Source of the DNA: Zarea fungicola
Lineage: Eukaryota > Ascomycota > Sordariomycetes > Hypocreales > Cordycipitaceae
Direction of reading: 5' to 3'
NCBI GenBank assembly: GCA_900169235.1
Contig: FWCC01000474.1
Coordinates: forward strand, 17,637 to 81,636
Length of the DNA: 64,000 nt
The position numbers and the translations under genes were made by a program. Below the pieces are notes generated by a model. That model did not search any database, was not told the DNA's origin, and saw nothing but the letters and a program-made list of their open reading frames with translations. Positions 31,787 through 41,162 of the stretch are shown here, one piece after another; position 1 is the first letter of the stretch, and every line of letters begins with the position of its first letter.

Positions 31787-32163
31787 TTTGAAAGCATGGT
31801 GTCAGGAAGATGCAATGGCAAACCATGAGGTGAACAATGCGACTGTTTATATACGAGTTCGTCAATGAACAGCAACGATTAAGCATCAAGTCTCGGCGAA
31901 AAGTTGCCTGTATTTCCAAAGTGGAGTTGATCCTGAGAACTAGATGAGCTCAATTGTTTTAAACTTCCTGGTTAGGTCTAGTTGCGATGAAACTATACTT
32001 TTAGTGGCCCTCTTTCGGTGAAAAGTTGCCTTCTTACAAGCATTCTTTACTCTTAGTGTTCTAACTACCTCATATCTACGCACGGAAACGTCGGCTCTGG
32101 AATGGGAGGTTAAATGCGACATTTTAAAGCAAGTGGTGCGAAATTCAGTACAAAGAAAACGCC
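31787..32163. promoter_or_regulatory. shared divergent promoter, DUF7053 / Zn2Cys6 factor
   Basis: A 377-base region between two divergent start codons. A TATA box serves the minus-strand gene. The motif GTCTCGGCGAAAAGTTGCCT (around 31891) and a similar CTTTCGGTGAAAAGTTGCCT (around 32012) form an imperfect direct repeat that could be a regulatory site. Confidence 0.4.
31846..31853 (-). promoter_or_regulatory. TATA box of the DUF7053 gene
   Basis: TATATAAA on the minus strand, about 60 bases upstream of the start at 31786. Confidence 0.5.
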
Positions 32164-33803
32164 ATGCCTGCTGGTAATGCTAGCAAGGCCTGCTGGCCGT
32201 GTCGGGGTAAGGAGGAAAGCAGCTCAGTTTCAAGTCTTTAGGCGCTGTACCTTGGCTGACCGCGGACAGATCGGAAAATCAAATGCGACAGAAAACTCCC
32301 GGCATGCCGTAGCTGCATCAGATCCAACCGCAAGTGTATCCACGACGGCATTCGACTCTCTTGGCCAAGAGCTGGCAAATCTAAACGGGCGCAGTTCGCC
32401 CCAAGTGTCCCAAGCCAAGGACCCGATGCGCGCGTCGAGTGGTTTCTCAATGTGACAGTGGCCGATGTGTCGCTACTAGCAGATTTGCATGCTCTCAAAC
32501 GCGACAAGCTGGTCAAGCGGGCTCCTCCTTCTTTATCACTTAGTACCGCAAGGCCAAGTCACATCTGTGGTTTCGATCTTGGCTGCTCTGAAAGTGCCCT
32601 GTTGGCCTACTGCGCATACCTCGGCGATTGCCTTGAACAGCACAGCCATCATCAATTGCTCCTGCAGATGGCCTTTGCCAATGACTCGCTGCCTTCGTCG
32701 GCGGTCCTGCAGGCCATGTTTGCGCTGTCTTGCCTGTACCTGGAGCGGCCAGCCAATGCAAAGGCTCACAAAGCTAGGGCCTTGTCAGCACTGAGAGTGG
32801 CCATGGGGCAGACATTTGGCTATGTTGAGCAGCTCCAGCACATTGCCACGCACATGCTGCTTTGCCTACTTGAGGTAATTATTGGCGGTAGCGATGAAAA
32901 AGTTGGCAGACGTTATTCTGACTGTTCAACAGCACGGCAACCCCTATGGGGAATGGAAGGCACACAAGCGATGCGCAATTACGCTGCTCGGGATGTTGGA
33001 TGACCGAGCGGACACCAGAGTCGAAGCCAATATGCTATTCAGCTGGGTTTATCATTATGAAGTCATGACGAAATTTACCCGCTGCCACTGGGCCGTGCAA
33101 GACGCTGATGCAAGAGAGACGTTGCATTTGGAACCAATAAATACGGCCTTGTCGTTTACACAAACAGTATGTGCAAAAAACAAAAAAAACTCGCAGCATA
33201 GCGTTGCTAATTATCTTTGCATAGAATGATAATATACTCGGCTGCTCAACAAAGGTATTGCAGGTCATATCGGCGGCATGTGACCTCGTCAAGCCTGATG
33301 GTCGTACCAACAAGTGTGGCAATGAGTCGACAGCACAGCTGCTGAAACAACAGCTTGATATTGCACAAGAATATATTTCTAATGGTTCTAATGCAGCATT
33401 TTTTGCCCAACTCCAGAGACGAGAGATTACAGCTGAACTGTACCGCATAGCTGGTCTTGTCTATGTTTTGCGTGCTGCCTCGGACCTGTATGGCTCGTCA
33501 CAGGAAGTCGTGCGCCTTGTGGATATTGCTCTTGGCCTGTTGACAGAGTTGGGTACATTTGATAGATCATTCCCGCTCTTGATTGTCGCGTGTGAAGCCG
33601 GTTCTGATGCGCAGCGACGACAAGTTCTTGACCTATTTGGCAGGACACGGACAAGGTACCCTTTAAAAGGGCTTTTACGCACACAAAAGATTGTTGAAGC
33701 TTCGTGGACCCAAGATGATTTACATTTATCGAACGGTATCAACTATCATGACAAATTGACGGCGGTAATCAGCTCAGGTACCATGTTTCCGCTGTTTTCT
33801 TAA
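32164..33803 (+). CDS. Zn2Cys6 transcription factor, four exons
   Basis: Exons 32164-32206, 32270-32874, 32933-33166 and 33264-33803 join in frame to 473 residues. The zinc cluster is created by the first splice: Cys10, 13, 20, 27, 30 and 37 with spacing C-x2-C-x6-C-x6-C-x2-C-x6-C (ACWPCRDRKIKCDRKLPACR). A basic linker follows (WPRAGKSKRAQF). The rest is an all-helical fungal regulatory region ending in PLLIVACEAGSD and EASWTQDDLH, typical of the Fungal_trans_2 class. It is a nuclear DNA-binding regulator; targets are unknown. Neighbours are DUF7053 (divergent) and DUF1993 (convergent, with a tandem repeat between the 3' ends). Introns are 63, 58 and 97 bases with CTGAC-type branch sites in the first two. 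Confidence 0.88.
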
Positions 33804-33838
33804 CAACACTTGCATGGCAACACAAAATTATACATTGT

Positions 33839-33931
33839 ACACTCTGTATTATTATAGCAAAAGGCATAATGCACTCTGTGTTATTATAGCAAAAGGCATA
33901 ATGCACTCTGTGTTATTATAGCAAAAGACAT
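33839..33931. repeat. three 32-bp tandem units between convergent genes
   Basis: The unit begins GCACTCTGTGTTATTATAGC and continues with AAAAGGCATAAT. It occurs three times with few changes, the last copy diverging at its end. It sits in the short space between the 3' ends of the Zn2Cys6 and DUF1993 genes, followed by a duplicated ATGTTGACTCA. Confidence 0.9.
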
Positions 33932-33952
33932 GGAATGACCATAGATGTTGAC

Positions 33953-34480
33953 TCAATGTTGACTCAATGTAAAGTGCTGAGCCATAAACCCAGGTATATA
34001 GTCGCTCTTCTCCAAAGGGAGGCCGCCCTTGCGCAAAATAGCATATGCCATGGCAGTATGAAATTGTATGTTGGGCATGGCCACTGCAAAGGCAAACACC
34101 CTGTTGGTGATATTCTGAGGACCAAGCGGTCCCAGTTGCTCGATGCCATACACTCCAGCATTCTGCTCGACTACCATTGGGCTAGTGTCCCTGTCCAATG
34201 CCGTAATGGTTTCTGCAATTCTCCCATGCATATCGCTGTATGTTGTCAAGTCATTGGTATATGGTACAGCATCGCGACTCATCAATCTCGACATCAAATA
34301 CTGTGTGGTTCTCGTTACCATGTGTACTTGAAAGGTAAGAGGCTTCATGTTGTCTATTAGGCGAGCATGTAAGAGGTTTGCTGCGTCGGGAGACTTTTCG
34401 GCCATTGCGAGAACATGGTCTAGGGTTAACAGGGCGGCTTTGGCGGTTTTAATGGTAGACTCATAAAAGCTGTTGTCCAT
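33953..34480 (-). CDS. DUF1993 family protein
   Basis: Intronless, 175 residues, ATG at 34478-34480. It has the DUF1993 layout: an N-terminal helical bundle (TIKTAKAALLTLDHVLAMA), LLHARLIDNMKPLTFQVHMV, then the C-terminal ...NIQFHTAMAYAILRKGGLPL motif with the family's conserved His and Gly residues. The family has a DinB-like four-helix fold; a metal-dependent role has been suggested but no reaction is established. No signal peptide, so probably cytosolic. Length is normal. Confidence 0.88.
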   Translation of the reverse strand: MDNSFYESTIKTAKAALLTLDHVLAMAEKSPDAANLLHARLIDNMKPLTFQVHMVTRTTQYLMSRLMSRDAVPYTNDLTTYSDMHGRIAETITALDRDTSPMVVEQNAGVYGIEQLGPLGPQNITNRVFAFAVAMPNIQFHTAMAYAILRKGGLPLEKSDYIPGFMAQHFTLSQH

Positions 34481-35917
34481 TGTAAATATCGCCTGGTAGA
34501 AATGTTTATGGAAGAGAAGCTGCGCGTGCAGTAGTTTTGGAAACTGAAAGGATACAGAAGCTGTACATTCTATTCTTATTCTTCTAGCAAAGAAAACTTT
34601 TTGTCAAGAATATTGAAGCATATCTTGAGGTTACATTCGTGCCAGGCAGGGGGATGACTCATATGTACGAGATACGATGCTTGCATCCGACACCACTCTC
34701 AGGAAGCAATCATGGCGGCAGACAACGTTGCAAATCGAGAAAGAAATGATGTAAAATAATTAAAAAAAATAAATGAAAATGATGAGTGAATTCCTGATAG
34801 TCTGCTTCAAGATCCCATCAACCTGTTTCCTCCGATCTGCACTGGACACGTCGCTGTGCAACTGCCGCTGTATACCCTGCAGCCTGCTATAGCAGAGACT
34901 GGAGTCAGAGACTGGAGTAACAAGGGGCGAGGTACGTACCGGCAAGACAGACGTCATACATGCGCCTCACGGTAGCAGCGCCCAAGACACTCAGCTGGTG
35001 TTGCAGCGCCAGCCTGACTCGACATGATAACTAGCCTGATTTTTTTTCTCATTTTCTGTTTTGCTCGTTGCCTTTTTTCTCATTTTTTTTTTCTTTTTAA
35101 ACTGATCTGTTTTTAAGTTTGGCCATGTCCCAACTGGTGGGCCTGGGAACAGCCGCCGCTTCGGCCCGCCAAAATATACTGCCAAGGTACGTACAGCCAC
35201 TGTAGAGAGGGGGAGGGGCAAAGCTTACCTAAGAGCCAGCAGAGCAGAGCAGAATGAGGCAGAGAAAAGGCAACATGCGAACAAAGGCAATCAACAGCTC
35301 AAGCATGCATGACGCAGCTTCGCAGCCCTACATGGAATGTACTAGTCTCGACTAATCAGAACTCGTCGGCCTCGTGATCGACACTCTTTTCACCATTCAG
35401 CAAATGACCCATGTCCAGTGGATAGCCTCTCTAGCCTCTCTACCTCTCTAGCCTCTCCCGCTAGCTCCTCACGGAAAGCTTCACAGTCCGGCCACAATAA
35501 TCCGACCGTTTATCAAGAGCATCACGCTCCGCCATCAGCACCATCCTCCACGTTGGTGCTTGGCTGCTCACCTGGTGGCTGGCGTGCAACTGGTGCGCCT
35601 CCCGGTATGCCTTGCAGCGAATAGCATCACCCCGCCCAACACAAGTGTCCACCCACACCACCATCACCCACCCACCACCACCACTCCCGTTTCGCCTTTC
35701 CATCCTCCTCCCATTAATTCCCAGCCACTCTCTTAATATCCCGCTGGCCTCTCTCCTCACGCTCTAGCCTGATTTCTTCTTCATTTCGTCATCCTTTGTC
35801 GCGCAAACCTAGATTCCATCGCTCACCACTCACAACCATCTTGGCACGCACTTAACCCCGCCACGCAAAACGTACATACATACACACACATACACACATA
35901 CACGACAAGGCTGCAGC
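34481..35917. other. intergenic region, promoter of the DUF3824 gene
   Basis: About 1.4 kb between divergent genes. It holds a T-rich tract near 35039-35100, CTCTCTAGCC-type short repeats near 35425-35460, a CT/CA-rich stretch with many CACC runs (35640-35720) and a CA-rich microsatellite (about 35876-35905) directly before the next start codon. No gene is seen. Confidence 0.45.
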
Positions 35918-38900
35918 ATGGGCGACGCATATAGGTCGACCCGAACCTACCGCGAGGACGACGATGACAACGGCTACAAATCCACCACCGTCACCCGCTA
36001 CAAGGTTGGCTCCAAAAACGGCGACCGCTATGATCGCATAGAAGTCGAGGACGACGCTCGCTCTCACTTCTCCAGCTCTGGCCGCCGCATATCCAACGAC
36101 CACATCGACCGTCCCCGTTCCAACTTTGACCCATCCGACCGCGAGCGCACCCGTACCACCGTCATGGAGACACGAGAGGTCGAGCGTGAGCGTGACTGGG
36201 ACCGCCGCTCCAGACCCGACGATGTTCGTGTCGAGCGCCGCGTCGAAGAGTCCTTTGAAGACAACCGCGGCCATGATGTCGAGCGCTATCGCAAGGAGAC
36301 AGAGTACTACACCCATCCCGAACCCACCCCGCCCCCCGTCATCATTCGCCAGCAAGCCCCGGAGCCCCAAAAGATTATTGTCCAAGAGGCCCCTACCCCC
36401 CAGCCTGTCTTTTACAACCGTCCAGAGGCCGGCCCCATGGTCGTCAGAGAAAGAGACGTCGACCGCGAAGTAGTCCGACGTGGCCCCTACGAGGACGACT
36501 ACTACTACAGACATGAACGCCGTCAGGTCGGTCCCGGCCCCGTTGGTCCCTATCGCGGAGACCCATACTACAGGGACCCCTATGGCCGCGACCCCTACGC
36601 TCGCGACCGCGACTGGGCCATGTCTAGGTACGATAGCCGCCGCCGTGAAGAGTACTACAGCGAGGACGAAGACTACTACGTCTCCAATGGTCGCCGTCGC
36701 CGGTCCCGCTCCCGTCGCCGCCGCAGCCGCACTCGCAGCCGCAGCAAGAGCGCCGACCACCACCACAAGCTTCATCTCGCCGAGGGCGCCCTTGCTGGTG
36801 CCGGTGTCACTGCCCTCCTCAACAGTAAACGTGATGAGAATGGCGACCTTCCCGAGAATCGTGGCCGCAAAGTCATTGCCGGTGCCGCCCTCGGCGCCCT
36901 CGGCACAGAGGCTCTCAAGAGGGCTCATAGCGCCTACGAGGAGCGCTGGGGTGATGGCCGCGAATCCCCCGATCACCACTCCAAACTCAAGACTGGCTTT
37001 GGCATTGCTGCGGTTGCTCTTGCTGCCGCCGGCGCAGCCAAGTACTTTCAGACCAACAAGATTGAAAAGGAAGAAGCCCACCGTGGCCGCAGCCGCAATC
37101 GGGGATACGTCTCGGATGAATACTACGAGTCCCACTCTCGCTCCCGATCCCGTCCTCAGAGCAGCCGTCGCAGAAGCATCTCCCGAGTTGCCAAGGCCGC
37201 TCTAGGCACTGCCGCCACCGCCGGTGTCCTGCGTCACTTGCACAACCGTTCCAAATCTCGTGGTGGGAGCCGCTCCCGGAGCAAATCCCGTCTCCGCACC
37301 GGTGCCAAAATCGCCGGCACCGCAGTCGCTGCCGGCGTGGCCAGCAAGCTCTACAAGAACCACCAAGAAAAAAAGGAAAAGGAACGCTCCCGCTCCCGCG
37401 GCCCACCCCCGAGCGACAGTGAAGACGACCGCTACCATGACCGGCGAGACAGAAGTCGCAGCCGCAGCAGGTCCATGGCCCGATCCCTCCATTCCGATGC
37501 TGGGGCTGATAGAGAGCTAGGCTTAGTTGAGTACGGCAACGGTGCCCTGCCCCCGCCGGACCGACGAGGATACCCATCCGACGACGACCGCCCCCCTGCA
37601 AGACGCCGAAGCAGGGCCCGACACCGCTCCACCTCGTCCTCTGCTTCTGACCACGCACGCAAGCGAAGCAGGAGCGGCCTCCGAACCGCCGCCGCTGCCG
37701 GTGCTGCCGCCTTTGGCATCAAAGAATACAAGGACAGAAAAGACCGCGAGAAGCGTGAGCGCCGGTCCAGAGACCGAAAGCAGTCGCGAGATCGTGATGG
37801 TACGGTTCCATGTGAGATGTTAAGCCCGCCGCCCTACTTTGCTAACTTTGCTCTCCGACAGCCTATGATGATGACGACGCCTATTACAGACGTGACCGCC
37901 ACCGCGACGACAGACCGTCTTCACCCCCCCACGCCTCTGGCGGCGCCTACTACCCGCCCTATCCAACCACGCCCGGCACTGGCCCCGCCGGAGAGCACTA
38001 CAGCACCAACCCCTATGACAACCCGGCGGCTGCCCAATCTCGTGAATACCAGCCCTATGTGCCCCAAGACTACATGGGCTATGTGCCTCCGCCGCCTCCC
38101 GGACCACCTCCTGCCCCGGTCCCCGGTCCCATGACTGGCTACCCGCCCGAGCCCCACGGACCACCCGGACCACCCGGACCCCCAGGACCCCCAGGACCAC
38201 CCCCGAGCGGTCCCGCCCCCGGGCCACCAGAGCATGTGAGTGACCTTACCCAAAGACCCGATACCGGGCCAAGTGCAGATGGTGCGTTGGCCCACTGATG
38301 CCATCTGGTGATGAATGTGGTGATGCTGATACCTTGTAGCCTCTGTAATCCGCTCGCCCTATGAGATGGCCTCTGTAACCCACTCTCCTTATAACATGGG
38401 CCCATCCGGGAAACCGCCCACCGCAGCCAAGTCTGTGTCCTTTATCCCCATGTCCCCCAAGAGCAGCGAGACCATGGAGATGCACAGGCGCCAGCAAGAG
38501 CTCTCTGCGAGCGGCCAAGCCTCGCCCGACCACGACTACGAGAGCGACGAGGACTGGCGCGTGGCTCGTCCCCGGCGGTCCTCGGACACTACGCACGATC
38601 GGCCGCGCGTTCCGGCGTCGGATGAGGATGTCGAGGACCTCCCGGACCGCTTCGACTCGCACGGCGTCCCTCTTGACCGCCGGTCCGCCAGCCACCACCG
38701 CTGGACCAGTCGCTCCGGTGCCTTTCACCGCCAGCCCCAGGCACCGGGTGACTGGAACGTGCGTGGAGCGTGGCATGTCGGCGGTACGAATAACGAGGCG
38801 GTCGAGCGGCTTGCCCACGGCGTGACAGATGCGCTCGAGGGTCGTGGCAGCTGGATGAATGTGATTGGGGAGGTTCTTGGAGGTGGTGCACTGGGCAGTC

Positions 38901-38995
38901 ACGAGGGACGTGTAGGAGGTGAGCGTCGGGGGGAGCTTGAAGACGGACAGGAGGATGAGGATGAGCGGCGGCGAGGACGAAGGCGACGATATTGA
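35918..38995 (+). CDS. DUF3824 protein, Arg/Ser-rich with glycine-alanine helices, three exons
   Basis: Exons 35918-37799, 37862-38239 and about 38340-38995 join to 971 residues. The N-terminal third is charged (YREDDDDNG, ERTRTTVMETREVERERDW). The middle alternates Arg/Ser stretches (RRRRSRSRRRRSRTRSRSKS) with short Ala/Gly helices (LAEGALAGAGVTALL, GIAAVALAAAGAAKYF, KIAGTAVAAGVASKLY and TAAAAGAAAFGIKEY); these are the DUF3824 repeats. Exon 2 is Pro/Gly-rich with collagen-like GPPGPP units. The C-terminal part has KSVSFIPMSPKSSETMEMHR. The second intron is uncertain: the in-phase choice is donor GTGACC at 38240 with acceptor TTGTAG at 38339, or donor GTGAGT at 38236 with acceptor at 38365. 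Related proteins are conserved in filamentous fungi; the function is not established. Confidence 0.85.
38340..38399. repeat. 30-bp tandem duplication at an exon boundary
   Basis: Two adjacent 30-base copies (38340-38369 and 38370-38399), both starting CCTCTGTAA and ending ATGG, translate as SVIRSPYEMA and SVTHSPYNMG. Copy 1 abuts the acceptor of the last intron. Confidence 0.85.
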
Positions 38996-39236
38996 GATTG
39001 ATGATGACGATATGACTGGCGATTACTGATGATGTGCTTGATTTTGCTTGACGTTGAGATTATGGAAAATATTTGGTCGATGACGAACGCTTAATACTTG
39101 ATTTATGGCTTGTGCAGTTACGCTTTACGATTAACGGCTTCATAGAATTGAATGCATTGTCATTCATGGAAGTGTCCATGATTAAAAAGAATGAAATAAA
39201 TTAAATTAAAAACTACAGTCTGATAGGCTGGAACAG

Positions 39237-40953
39237 TCAACCATGACGCACGACATCACGCAGCTCCTCCGGATCGCCATGCATGCGCGGCGCATTGTCG
39301 TCCTTGCCATCCTCTCGCCTCTCGTACGCCCACTTGTCGACGAGCTCAGGGGCCAGCACACCCTCGATGGAGTCGACGACGAGGTCGCCGATGATGGCGA
39401 GAAACTTCCACGCGTGCGCGGAGCCGCCGGTGGCGAGGTGGATGCTGGCGATGCGCGGGTGTGGTGCGATGAGGAAGTCTGCGGTGGGGGTTGTTGAGAT
39501 CCTGATTTATTAGCCTGAAGCGAAAAGAATAAACAAAAAAAAGTAAAAGAAATAAGAAAAAAAGGAGCCAAGAGGTTGAATGCATAGAAGCTGGGAACAG
39601 GGATATAGAGAAAGACATGGTAGGCAAAGAAGGCGGACGAGGCAAAAAGGGCAAAAAGGAGAGAAGAAGCGTAGAGGTATAGAGATGTCAGAATGGAGAT
39701 GAAGGAATACAAGAGAAGAGAAGAAGAAGAAAAAAAGAGAAGATTAGAAGAAGAAAAAGAAGGAGAAAAGCAAAAGAGAAAAGGAAAATGCTGGACTCAC
39801 CAACACAACTTGGTCCGGTCAAACTCCCTCCCCGCCAGCGCCGGCATAATCTCCCTCAAATTCTCCCTCAGCATCGCCTCCGCCCTCTCCGGAATCACAT
39901 CCCCCGGATTTGACACCACCGTCCTCGGATACGAAATCGTCATCTTCTGCGACGCATCCTCCGGGTGCGGCACCTCCACCGTATTCACATACCCCGCCGA
40001 CCGCCGCAGAATCTTAATCTCATTCTGATGCGGCGGAAACAGGTTCAGCCCCGTGCTCAGGTTGGTCGTGATGGACATGCCCGCGAAATGCGCCGCTTCG
40101 GCGGGCGTAAGCTTGAGCCACGCGACTTCATGCGCAATGGGACGGATCCGCGTCCCGACGTCCACGAGCCGCGGGGACCATGCGCCCGCTGCGACAATGA
40201 CTAGATCCCCATTTACAACCTCGCTGCCTTCATTCTCCAAGACGACCCCCGTGGCCGTCTTGGATGCAGTGTCGGTGAGGATGCGCGCCACCGGGGTACC
40301 GCAGCGGAATGTTATGGATGGCACGTCGAGGCAGCGGCGGTAATACACATCTACACTGGCCTTTGCATCGATGAAGGAATTATTGCGGTTGCAGTAGCCG
40401 ATATTCCACCGTGCTAAACCCCCCGGCAAGCTGGCCTCGTCGGGTAAGGGCGTATCAGGACCGTGAATGGCGCGAAAGACGGCTTCGCGGGTGGGCATGT
40501 GCACAATGGCAGAGGGGGGGTTGTTGGCCTCGACGGAGTGTTTCTGGGTGTGCCAGATTTTGGTGTACGACGACCCCGGGAGGCCGTCGCATACAAAGGT
40601 CATGCCCTGCTTGAAGATGTACGGCTGCAGGGCCGGGTCTGATTCGAGGATGGTTTGGGATTTTTTGGCGAGGGCGGCGTAGATGGGGTCAATGTAATCT
40701 GGAAATTAAATGGAAATTTCTTAGTATTTATGATGATGAGGAGAAAAAAAGGACGCATACCTGAGCGAATGCATCGTGTTGTGTCGACGCTGCTGCCGTC
40801 AATCACTGGCGGCGTGAGTCGGTCGATGACGGTAATGGCAGTTTCGGGATATCGCTTGGCAATGGCGAGGGCGGTTGACAGACCAAATATGCCCGCGCCG
40901 ATTATAATGACGGACTTGGGGATGGGATGTGGTGTGCCGTTTTGGACTGCCAT
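39237..40953 (-). CDS. FAD-dependent fructosyl-amino-acid-oxidase-like enzyme, three exons
   Basis: Exons 40953-40761, 40698-39801 and 39501-39237 join in frame to 451 residues. The Rossmann FAD motif is [17 protein letters not shown] near residue 15-31. Further blocks are [25 protein letters not shown] and, across the second splice, [19 protein letters not shown], followed by [12 protein letters not shown]. Cys363 in KLCW matches the residue that binds FAD covalently in monomeric sarcosine and fructosyl amino acid oxidases. The enzyme should oxidise a secondary amine such as a glycated amino acid to an imine, with H2O2 formed. The C-terminus lacks a clear peroxisomal SKL-type signal (ends RDVVRHG). 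Intron 2 is 299 bases with a long purine tract on the plus strand, far longer than others here. Family is clear, exact substrate is not. Confidence 0.9.
39688..39790. repeat. polypurine tract inside the oxidase intron
   Basis: About 100 bases of almost uninterrupted A/G on the plus strand (units such as GAAGAAGAAAAAAAGAGAAG). In the transcript it is a C/U-rich stretch in intron 2 of the FAD oxidase gene. Confidence 0.8.
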
Positions 40954-41042
40954 GGTGGCTAATACGGTATCGTGAGAATTACAGAATTGGGTAGCGTTGG
41001 GTGTGATGAGAAAGACTGGGTGATGAAATGTGCACTTTAATA

Positions 41043-41070
41043 AGGTCCGAGTATATAAACAATCGGACCT
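41043..41070. promoter_or_regulatory. palindrome AGGTCCGA-n12-TCGGACCT around the TATA of the oxidase gene
   Basis: A perfect 8-bp inverted repeat (41043-41050 and 41063-41070) has a 12-base spacer that contains the TATA-like ATATAA of the FAD-oxidase promoter, about 100 bases upstream of the start codon. The CCG/CGG half-sites are of the type bound by Zn2Cys6 dimers. Confidence 0.6.
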
Positions 41071-41108
41071 GAATTACTGTTATGGGCAACTTGGGCAGCA
41101 TCAGTGAT

Positions 41109-41162
41109 CGGCGTCGGGTGGAGGTCCGACAATCCTGCAGATGTCGGACGACGCCGACGCCG
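41109..41162. promoter_or_regulatory. nested CCGAC/GTCGG palindrome upstream of the oxidase gene
   Basis: Outer arms GGCGTCGG (41110-41117) and CCGACGCC (41154-41161) enclose inner arms GTCCGAC (41124-41130) and GTCGGAC (41143-41149) around a PstI-like CTGCAG core. It lies about 160-210 bases upstream of the FAD-oxidase start. The inner arms repeat the GTCCGA half-site of the palindrome at 41043-41070. Confidence 0.6.

Noticed and set aside
35852..37135. 427-codon minus-strand open frame opposite the DUF3824 gene
   Set aside because: Composition is Val/Ala/Gly-rich complement of Arg/Ser/Asp codons; the plus strand is the conserved protein.
38246..38902. 218-codon minus-strand frame at the 3' end of the DUF3824 gene
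   Set aside because: Antisense shadow of the last exon; no motif.
39206..39712. 168-codon minus-strand frame covering the large oxidase intron
   Set aside because: Its hydrophobic N-terminus is a translation of the pyrimidine-rich intron, and its C-terminal part is the wrong frame of exon 3.
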